The position numbers and the translations under genes were made by a program. The notes beneath the pieces were generated by a model. It had not been told where the DNA came from. It saw nothing but the letters and a program-made list of their open reading frames with translations, and made no database searches. A stretch of 34,481 nucleotides of DNA from Spirochaetales bacterium Spiro_07 (GTDB lineage Bacteria > Spirochaetota > Spirochaetia > Treponematales > Treponemataceae): assembly GCA_001603145.1 (NCBI GenBank), contig LVBI01000009.1:1-34481 (forward strand), read 5' to 3'. Below are positions 23,035 to 29,193 of this stretch, piece after piece; position 1 is the stretch's first letter; each line of letters starts with the position of its first letter.

Positions 23035-25806
23035 ATGAAAGCAATCGAATTGGAAAAGGCTTACGAGCCTAAATCTTTTGAAGACAGAATTTACAACGAA
23101 TGGGAAAGCAAAGGCTATTTCAAGCCGGCAAGTGATGAAAAATCTCCTGTTCATGAGCAGTACAAATGCCAGTGCAATAGCTGCAAAAAGACAAACACAT
23201 ACTCTGTCGTCATTCCTCCACCAAACGTCACAGGCGTGCTCCACATGGGTCACGGCTTGAACAACACGCTTCAAGACATCGTTGTACGCTACCACCGCAT
23301 GAAAGGTGACAACACTCTTTGGGTTACTGGCACAGACCATGCCGGAATTGCAACGCAGAACGTAGTTGAACGTCAGCTTAAAAAAGAAGGTAAGACCCGC
23401 AACGACCTGGGGCGCGAAAAATTCATTGAACGAACTTGGACAGTAAAAGAAGACCACCACAATACAATCGTTAAGCAGCAGAGAAAGCTCGGCAACTCAA
23501 CAGACTGGGAACGTGAACGCTTTACGATGGACGAAGGCTTGAGCAAAGCCGTCCGCGATGTTTTCGTTACGCTTTATGAGCGCGGCCTTATGTACCGCGG
23601 GAAACGCCTTGTAAACTGGTGCCCGCGCTGCGGCACTGCTCTTGCAGATGATGAAGTAGACCATGAAGATACACAGGGCGCGATGTATCACATCTATTAT
23701 GAATACGCTGACGGCAGCGGCCGCATTGAAGTTGCCACAACGCGCCCGGAAACATTCTTTGGCGATACAGCTGTTGCTGTAAACCCGACAGATGAACGCT
23801 ACACCGCGCTTGTCGGCAAGAAGCTCAAGCTTCCGCTTACAGGCAAAGAAATCCCGATTATTGCAGATGATTATGTAGACAAAGAATTCGGAACCGGTAT
23901 GGTAAAGATTACGCCGGCACACGACCCGAACGACTGGGAAGTAGGCTTGCGTCACAATCTTGAAGTTATCAACCTTTTAACGCCAGACGGCCGCCTCAAC
24001 GAGAATGTACCGGAAAAATACCGCGGCTTGAACCCTGAAGAAGCGCGTAAGCTCGTAATCGAAGATCTTGAAGCAGCTGGGCTTTTCAAAGGCGAAGAAA
24101 AGATGGTTCACTCTGTTGGCCACTGCTACCGCTGCAAAACCGTAGTTGAGCCTTATTTGAGCGACCAGTGGTTCGTTAAGATGAAGCCGATGGCTGACAA
24201 AGCTTTGGCAGCTTGGAAAAACGGCGAAATCAAGTTCTTTCCGCAGAAATGGGAAAACACTTACGAGCAGTGGCTTGTCAATATCCGCGACTGGTGTGTA
24301 AGCCGCCAGATTTGGTGGGGACACCGCATTCCAGTTTGGTATTGCCAGAAATGCGGCGAAGTTATCGTAAGCCGCGAAGACCCGTCTAAGTGCCCAAAAT
24401 GCGGCGCTGGCGCAGACCAGCTTAAGCAAGACCCTGATGTTCTTGATACATGGTTCAGCTCTTGGCTCTGGCCTTTCAGCACACTCGGCTGGCCTGAAAA
24501 AACTGATGATTTAGAGAAATTCTATCCGACAACGGCGCTTGTAACCGCTTATGATATTATCTTCTTCTGGGTTGCGCGCATGATTATGGCCGGTCTTGAA
24601 TTCACAGGCAAAGCACCGTTCCACGATATTTACATTCACGGGCTTGTGCGCGACAAGCAGGGCCGCAAGATGTCTAAGTCTTTGGGCAACGGCATTGACC
24701 CGCTTGAGATTATCGACGAATACGGTTCAGACGCGCTCAAGTTTACGCTCGGCTTTATGTGCGCGCAAGGTCAGGATGTTCTGGTCGATAAAGAATCATT
24801 CAAGCTTGGCAGCCGCTTTGCAAACAAGATTTGGAACGCAAGCCGCTACATTTTGGGCAACCTTGAAGGCCGCGAGCTTGTGGCTATTGACGAAAAAGCT
24901 GATGCTGACAAAGGCGCAAAGAACGGACTTACAGAGCTTGACCGCTGGATTTATTCACGTCTTAATGAAGCGGCTGCAAATGCACGCGCCGCTTTTGAAG
25001 GCTACCGCTATAACGACGGCGCACAGACCTTGTACGAATATTTCTGGAACAATTTCTGCGACTGGTATGTTGAAGCTACAAAGCTTTCGTTCTGGCACGG
25101 TGATGATGACGAAAAGAACCGCGCAATTTCAGTGCTTCTCAACGTTCTCGAAGAGAGCCTTCGCCTGCTTCATCCGTATCTTCCGTTTGTTACAGAAGAA
25201 ATCTACAGATTCTTGCCGCAAGAGCAGCTTGCCGCAAACCGCAAGAAGTTTGCAAAAGCTGAAGATGCAGACAAGGCCGGCTACTGCGGTTTGCTCATCA
25301 ATGCGCCTTACCCAGAATTCCGCGAGGAGCGCACATTCAAGAGCGCGGCAGAAAGATTTGCTTCTTTGCAAGAGCTTGTAAGACAAGTCCGCGCATTGCG
25401 TGCAGAATGCGGCATTTCGCCTGACATGAAGCTTCACGCCGCGGTTCAGATTACTCCGGGCAGTGCAGCGGAAGTTTTCAAAGAGAAAGTTGAGCTTATC
25501 TGCCTTTTGGGCGGTCTTTCAAAGATAGACTTTGTATCTGAAAAGCCGGCCTCATCAATCGGAACTGTGGGCAACGGCTTTGAAGCATTCGTGCTTGTCG
25601 GCGAAGGAATTGATTCTGCACAGCTCAAGGCACGCTTTACAAAAGAAATCAACACTGAAACAGCATTTGCTCAGAAAGTTGAAGCAAAGCTTGCCGGCAA
25701 GTTTGCACAGAATGCGCCTGCCGATATTGTTGCAGCAGAAAGAGAAAAGCTCGCCAATACAAAACGCCGTATTGAAAAGCTGACTTCATATTTGCAGAGT
25801 TTATAA
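23035..25806 (+). CDS. valS: Valyl-tRNA synthetase
   Basis: The enzyme charges tRNA-Val. The 923-residue class I synthetase has PPPNVTGVLHMGHG (the HIGH-type motif), an editing domain (about 190-350), KMSKS in GRKMSKSLGNG, an anticodon-binding domain, and a C-terminal coiled coil. Cysteine pairs in the middle (CYRCK, then YCQKCGE and KCPKCGA) suggest zinc knuckles. An extra Cys cluster, CQCNSCK, sits just ahead of the HIGH region, where I do not expect one in the family. AGAGGA at 23024-23029 fixes the ATG at 23035; an upstream in-frame TTG at 23017 is less likely. The next gene starts one base after its stop. Confidence 0.96.
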   Translation: MKAIELEKAYEPKSFEDRIYNEWESKGYFKPASDEKSPVHEQYKCQCNSCKKTNTYSVVIPPPNVTGVLHMGHGLNNTLQDIVVRYHRMKGDNTLWVTGTDHAGIATQNVVERQLKKEGKTRNDLGREKFIERTWTVKEDHHNTIVKQQRKLGNSTDWERERFTMDEGLSKAVRDVFVTLYERGLMYRGKRLVNWCPRCGTALADDEVDHEDTQGAMYHIYYEYADGSGRIEVATTRPETFFGDTAVAVNPTDERYTALVGKKLKLPLTGKEIPIIADDYVDKEFGTGMVKITPAHDPNDWEVGLRHNLEVINLLTPDGRLNENVPEKYRGLNPEEARKLVIEDLEAAGLFKGEEKMVHSVGHCYRCKTVVEPYLSDQWFVKMKPMADKALAAWKNGEIKFFPQKWENTYEQWLVNIRDWCVSRQIWWGHRIPVWYCQKCGEVIVSREDPSKCPKCGAGADQLKQDPDVLDTWFSSWLWPFSTLGWPEKTDDLEKFYPTTALVTAYDIIFFWVARMIMAGLEFTGKAPFHDIYIHGLVRDKQGRKMSKSLGNGIDPLEIIDEYGSDALKFTLGFMCAQGQDVLVDKESFKLGSRFANKIWNASRYILGNLEGRELVAIDEKADADKGAKNGLTELDRWIYSRLNEAAANARAAFEGYRYNDGAQTLYEYFWNNFCDWYVEATKLSFWHGDDDEKNRAISVLLNVLEESLRLLHPYLPFVTEEIYRFLPQEQLAANRKKFAKAEDADKAGYCGLLINAPYPEFREERTFKSAAERFASLQELVRQVRALRAECGISPDMKLHAAVQITPGSAAEVFKEKVELICLLGGLSKIDFVSEKPASSIGTVGNGFEAFVLVGEGIDSAQLKARFTKEINTETAFAQKVEAKLAGKFAQNAPADIVAAEREKLANTKRRIEKLTSYLQSL

Positions 25807-25807
25807 T

Positions 25808-26386
25808 ATGGAAATGAACACCGAGGCAATGCTTGCCTTAAAAAGCATCAATCTTGCGCCGTATATGCAGCTTGCAACTGCATTAATCGGCAAATCTCGT
25901 CATGCAGGCGGCAATATGTTCCGCCATCAGCTCGATACTATGTCGATTCTGATTGACTACGGTTATATTGACAGCGTATTGCTAAAAGCCTCGGTGATTC
26001 ACGACGTAATCGAAGATATTCCCGGTTTTGACCACGACTTGATTTTGCAGATTGAGCCTGAAGCAGCCGAAGTCTATAAGCTGGTGCTTGAAGTTACCAA
26101 GAAAGAAGGGCAGCTCAAAAGCGATTATCTTAAAGGTGTGATGCGCAACGGCAGCCAGAAAGCGAAAATCTTGAAGACTGCCGACCGCATCAGCAACATG
26201 ATAAGCTTGGGCTTTGTTACAAGCCCTGAATTTATTGAGCGCTACTGCGATGAAACAGAATTCTACATCTTCCCGATTGCACTTGAATCAAACTACGACA
26301 TGTACCAAGAACTTATTCAGCTTGTAATGACCCGCCGCCGCTACCTCGAAGATTCCGGCTACCTCGACAAAAAGCCTTTGGATTGA
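25808..26386 (+). CDS. HD-domain hydrolase resembling a small (p)ppGpp hydrolase
   Basis: The 192-residue single-domain protein has an HD metal site: His40, His65-Asp66, Glu69-Asp70 (IHDVIED), then Asp126 and Asn130 (KTADRISN). From memory of MESH1, its His61, Asp62, Glu65, Asp66, Asp122 and Asn126 have the same spacings. The site therefore matches the hydrolase half of RelA/SpoT and stand-alone alarmone hydrolases. No synthetase, TGS or ACT domain is present. It begins one base after the valS stop with no ribosome site, so it should be translated by coupling. Degradation of (p)ppGpp is the leading hypothesis; another nucleotide or a general phosphohydrolase role is possible. An in-frame ATG at 25814 is an alternative start. 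Confidence 0.75.
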   Translation: MEMNTEAMLALKSINLAPYMQLATALIGKSRHAGGNMFRHQLDTMSILIDYGYIDSVLLKASVIHDVIEDIPGFDHDLILQIEPEAAEVYKLVLEVTKKEGQLKSDYLKGVMRNGSQKAKILKTADRISNMISLGFVTSPEFIERYCDETEFYIFPIALESNYDMYQELIQLVMTRRRYLEDSGYLDKKPLD

Positions 26387-26406
26387 CAAGGAGCGGAAGC
26401 TCCTTG
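26387..26406. repeat. GC-rich hairpin between convergent genes
   Basis: CAAGGAGC and GCTCCTTG make a perfect 8-bp stem with loop GGAA (a GNRA-type tetraloop), directly after the HD gene stop and 13 bases from the end of the converging HU-like/DUF4469 gene. No adjacent T-tract is present, so termination here would be weak. Confidence 0.5.
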
Positions 26407-26419
26407 CCTTTGGTGCATC

Positions 26420-27184
26420 TTATGCAAGCATAATTTTTTCACTGTAGACACCTGTTCTAACAGTTTTGTTTATGCGTTTTCCAGAACCATAAGCTGTCTT
26501 TAGAATCAGCCTGTAGTTTCCAGCCGCAACAGATGCAGGAATATTGAACAGAATCTTGGTGTTGGTGTTATCTATGATATTTTCCATTCCAAGAGCTGTC
26601 CATGTAGAAGAATCAGTATCGTAACTGCCGTCTTCTGCACATGATGCAAGATAAATCCCTGTTTCAGCTTCATCACCAGCAATTTTCAAGCGTCTGCCGA
26701 TAATTCGGGCAGAGTAACCTATAGAAAGTTCTGTGCTTGTTTGCCTTGTGTGAATGTTGTAAAGACTGCCAAGAAATGGCTCATGAGAAGTTGAGATGTC
26801 TGCACCAGCAGTTACACCTTTTACTGCTTCAAGAGCAAGGTCGCTCGGCGTAAAAGAGAGAGTCATTTCAGGAACATCTTCTACAGTCGGTGCTTCAGAA
26901 TCGATGCTTGAATTAGGCTTTATATACAAAGTTCCCATTTCAAGCAAATCAACAGCCTTGCCGGTTTTCAAAAGTTCCAGAATGGCATTTCTGAAAAGAC
27001 CGGCAGAATATAGAAGAGTTTCCCTGTCCATAACTTTGTTGTGTTCAAGGATTTTCGTAACGATGTTACCGATAAAAGCCGTATTTCTTTTTACCTTAGC
27101 ATAAGAAATAGACTTATCCAAAAGAGTGAGCGTATGCATTGTTACGTTCACTGTGTCTGAAAGTTCATTTACTTTATCATTCAT
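26420..27184 (-). CDS. HU-like DNA-binding protein with C-terminal DUF4469-type domain
   Basis: The first 95 residues have an HU/IHF-like pattern: NTAFIGNIVTKILEHNKV, then FRNAILELLKTGKAVDLLEMGTLYIKP, comparable to the helix-helix-strand core of HU, without its long basic arm. The rest (about 140-254) is strand-rich and resembles the DUF4469 module that follows HU-like domains in Bacteroidetes and spirochaetes, probably an Ig-like fold. No signal peptide is seen. The start is uncertain: the ATG at 27184 follows GGTGGTG at a good distance, the ATG at 27199 has none, and the frame stays open to a TTG at 27265. Function is unknown; a DNA-associated protein is the best reading. Confidence 0.7.
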   Translation of the reverse strand: MNDKVNELSDTVNVTMHTLTLLDKSISYAKVKRNTAFIGNIVTKILEHNKVMDRETLLYSAGLFRNAILELLKTGKAVDLLEMGTLYIKPNSSIDSEAPTVEDVPEMTLSFTPSDLALEAVKGVTAGADISTSHEPFLGSLYNIHTRQTSTELSIGYSARIIGRRLKIAGDEAETGIYLASCAEDGSYDTDSSTWTALGMENIIDNTNTKILFNIPASVAAGNYRLILKTAYGSGKRINKTVRTGVYSEKIMLA

Positions 27185-27299
27185 TAGTGACACCACCATG
27201 TTATGAGAATTATTGCGGAATGTGTCCGCATCTTGACCCCGAACGGTCTTGCGTGGTATCTTCAAACTGACAGTGAGAAGGTATCACTCCTTTTTACAA

Positions 27300-27341
27300 A
27301 GCCTGTTGATTTATTGCCGTAAATCTACAGGCTCTTTTTTT
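27300..27341 (+). terminator. Plus-strand terminator lacking an upstream gene
   Basis: AGCCTGT-T-GATTTA pairs with TAAATC-T-ACAGGCT (one mismatch), followed by C and seven Ts on the plus strand. There is no plus-strand gene between 26386 and here. On the minus strand the same hairpin lies in the leader of the HU-like gene and is not followed by Ts. Confidence 0.6.
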
Positions 27342-27390
27342 GTTCTTCCGTTTTCGGCTGCTCGAAAGAACAATAAGCTTTTGTTTTCAA
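27325..27390 (-). CDS. Possible 21-residue peptide ORF with a strong ribosome site
   Basis: A TTG start at 27390 follows an excellent Shine-Dalgarno, AAGGAGGTG (27406-27398), and opens 21 codons (KTKAYCSFEQPKTEEQKKSL after the initiator) before TAG at 27325. The ribosome site begins 13 bases after the immA stop. A second site, AAAGGAG near 27290, also lacks an ATG nearby. Whether the peptide is made is unknown: it may be a leader peptide for the HU-like gene, or a remnant. Confidence 0.35.
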   Translation of the reverse strand: MKTKAYCSFEQPKTEEQKKSL

Positions 27391-27419
27391 GCTGTAGCAC
27401 CTCCTTAATAAATAACTAT

Positions 27420-28130
27420 CTAATACCATGATTGCCGCTCTCTTTCCATTTCTTCCTCTCTTTCAAATTCTTCAATATAGGAAAATTTGTGAGGGGCAAT
27501 ACTGTTTATGAACGGTTTGAATTTTTGCAAAATTATATCGTCATAATCAATGGTCGCATGATTATTTTTAAGATTATACCAGTCGTAAATCTTTTTTATA
27601 TTTTTCATTCTAAGGTCTGCTGCAGGGAGTGAAACTCCGAAAACAGATGCTATAAATTCCTGTGTAATTCTACATCCTCGTTTTGACAATTCAATTATAA
27701 TCTGTTCTGGCATTTGAAGCTGAGCAGAGAACATGTTTGCTTCTGCTTCATATTTTTTATACAGGGACATAAATCTTTGATCCTTATTCTTTCTATATTC
27801 TGTGAGTTTTTCTATATCGTGATGCAAATAATAATGACCACATTCGTGACATTCTGTGAACTTCTGCCGTTTTTCTGGCATATCATCATTCAAGAACATT
27901 ATGTATCTCCCATTTCTATCCATCAATGCACCATCGTTAGAAAAGACAGCTTCCTCTGGTTTTATGTTTAATGCCCTAAGTTCTGAAAAATACATCATTT
28001 CAAATTCTGTTTCTTTTTCTATAAAAGAATTCATTGAAAATGGAAATGTAGTTATTGCATCAGAACAGACAAGAATTTCATTGGCCGTATTACAAGCCTT
28101 TTTGAAATCTGGAATAAAAGGATCAATCAT
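27420..28130 (-). CDS. ImmA/IrrE-family metallopeptidase
   Basis: The 236-residue protein has a zinc-protease HExxH core, HECGHYYLHH, at about residues 95-104. This is the hallmark of the ImmA/IrrE family, which cleaves XRE-type repressors in Bacillus mobile elements and in Deinococcus. A downstream Glu (KYEAEANMFSAQLQMP) fits the third zinc ligand and the conserved N-x-F-A-like helix. The C-terminal part (about 185-236) is charged. GGGGGGAAA lies upstream of the ATG. Its gene starts three bases after the stop of the XRE gene, the usual repressor/anti-repressor arrangement. The expected substrate is that neighbour, by analogy. Confidence 0.88.
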   Translation of the reverse strand: MIDPFIPDFKKACNTANEILVCSDAITTFPFSMNSFIEKETEFEMMYFSELRALNIKPEEAVFSNDGALMDRNGRYIMFLNDDMPEKRQKFTECHECGHYYLHHDIEKLTEYRKNKDQRFMSLYKKYEAEANMFSAQLQMPEQIIIELSKRGCRITQEFIASVFGVSLPAADLRMKNIKKIYDWYNLKNNHATIDYDDIILQKFKPFINSIAPHKFSYIEEFEREEEMERERQSWY

Positions 28131-28133
28131 TAG

Positions 28134-28475
28134 CTATTTCCCCCCAAGTTTTTTATCAAATGCTATGTTTAATAAATTTTCAGCTTTGTCTAATTCATTT
28201 TCATTTAATGTAACTAGAAGTCTTTGAATTGAATTGATTTTTGCATTTCTAGGATTGTTTCCATCTGTTTTGTCATTTCCAAGAAGATAATCACTAGAAA
28301 CATCAAAGAGTTCACAAAGCTTAAAAAGTACATCTTGACGTGGTACTGTTCCACTTGTTTCCCACATACTTACACGAGTTTTGCTGATATTCAATTTTTT
28401 TGCTAAATCTGTAGTAGTTAAATTATGCTTTTCTCTCATAGCCTTAATTCTCTCCGCAAAGGTTGTGTTCCCCAT
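28134..28475 (-). CDS. XRE-family transcriptional repressor paired with ImmA
   Basis: The 113-residue protein begins with an XRE helix-turn-helix (about residues 5-60): FAERIKAMREKHNLTTTDLAKKLNISKTRVSMWE in outline, followed by SDYLLG, typical of phage-like repressors. The remaining 50 residues are helical and would be the dimer or cleavage region. GGGGG before the ATG at 28475 supports that start; an ATG at 28499 would add eight non-conserved residues. Palindromes at 28513 and 28575 lie just upstream, where autorepression would act. With the metallopeptidase it forms a switch module like those of integrative elements. Confidence 0.88.
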   Translation of the reverse strand: MGNTTFAERIKAMREKHNLTTTDLAKKLNISKTRVSMWETSGTVPRQDVLFKLCELFDVSSDYLLGNDKTDGNNPRNAKINSIQRLLVTLNENELDKAENLLNIAFDKKLGGK

Positions 28476-28512
28476 CAAACGCCCCCAAATAAAAATCAAT
28501 AAAATATAATAT

Positions 28513-28590
28513 GTTCAATATATTTGAACTTGATATAAATATACTGCCATTCTTAATTGAAGTCAAGAGAAAATATTGAATTTGTTCAAT
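28513..28590 (-). promoter_or_regulatory. Putative operators of the XRE/immA operon
   Basis: GTTCAA-TATAT-TTGAAC at 28513-28529 and ATTGAA-TTTG-TTCAAT at 28575-28590 share the TTCAA half-site in inverted orientation. Both lie in an AT-rich region just upstream of the repressor gene. The core promoter was not pinned down. Confidence 0.55.
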
Positions 28591-28605
28591 AAAATTGGAT
28601 TTTTT

Positions 28606-28624
28606 CGGAGACACTTTGTCTCCG
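28606..28624. repeat. Short perfect hairpin in the intergenic gap
   Basis: CGGAGACA and TGTCTCCG form an 8-bp stem with a 3-base loop. Ts precede it on the plus strand rather than follow it, so it is not a terminator for plus-strand transcription. A related GAGA/TCTC motif follows at about 28632-28646. The rest of 28476-28742 shows no gene. Confidence 0.5.
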
Positions 28625-28742
28625 CCACGGCGAGATAGTCTGTCTCATCAAAGAAAATCAATAGATTTCACCGCGGGGAGAGCATCAAAGACATACGGAA
28701 AAAGATGCGGATGTATTATATAGAAGAAAACACAGTTTTAGG

Positions 28743-29066
28743 TTAGTCTTGTTCTTCGCGCTCTGATAAAGGAAAGCGCTTTTCAATCATGTCTTTCATT
28801 GTAGGCGAAAGTTCTTCATCAAAGAATTTACGCACGTCTTCTCGGTTCTGGCTTGCATTACGCAAGAATAGGTCGGCAGGGTGAATCTCAAGAGCATAGG
28901 CTATCTTTAGGATAAGTTCAAAAGAAGGATAATTCTTTTTTGATTCAATGCCGCCAATAGTACTTTTTGCGCAATCACAGATTCCAGAAAGTTCTAGTTG
29001 AGACATTCCCTTTTGTGTTCTGTAAAAAATGAGGTTTTCAATAAAATCATCTTCAAATTTGCTCAT
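28743..29066 (-). CDS. XRE-family regulator divergent from the type III RM genes
   Basis: The 107-residue protein has an N-terminal XRE helix-turn-helix: ENLIFYRTQKGMSQLELSGICDCAKSTIGGIE in outline, then the ALEIHPADLFL end helix. A charged C-terminal tail (about 75-107) follows. Size and domain resemble controller (C) proteins of restriction-modification systems. It diverges from mod across 127 bases holding a palindrome and direct repeats. No ribosome site is seen just before the ATG at 29066, so an mRNA with a weak or absent leader signal is possible. Control of mod/res is inferred from position. Confidence 0.85.
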   Translation of the reverse strand: MSKFEDDFIENLIFYRTQKGMSQLELSGICDCAKSTIGGIESKKNYPSFELILKIAYALEIHPADLFLRNASQNREDVRKFFDEELSPTMKDMIEKRFPLSEREEQD

Positions 29067-29089
29067 ACGGTCAAATTAACCGTTCAAAT

Positions 29090-29141
29090 TAGTTTAAAAG
29101 TGGGTTAAACTAGCCGATTGTATATCAAAAGTGGGTTTAAC
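29090..29141. promoter_or_regulatory. Operator region between the XRE regulator and mod
   Basis: TAGTTTAA-N7-TTAAACTA at 29090-29112 is a perfect palindrome. The 11-base block AAAAGTGGGTT occurs at 29096-29106 and again at 29127-29137, 31 bases (about three helical turns) apart. A minus-strand -10 candidate, TACAAT (29122-29117), would place the regulator's start inside the palindrome. A plus-strand TATAAA at 29154-29159 lacks a good -35, and the second repeat covers that position. Confidence 0.6.
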
Positions 29142-29193
29142 CGAATTTTTATCTATAAAATCTAGTTTTACCATACTTTTAAGGGTAATAATA

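Noticed and set aside
24596-25381. Open frame of 261 codons inside valS
   Set aside because: It is an alternative frame of an intact, well-conserved synthetase with no independent support.
26387-26406. Strong intrinsic terminator after the HD gene
   Set aside because: The stem is perfect, but there is no adjacent T-tract on either strand, so it is listed only as a hairpin.
28635-28742. Possible remnant of a coding gene between the two XRE genes
   Set aside because: The stretch has some codon-like texture but no frame, start or recognisable protein could be supported.
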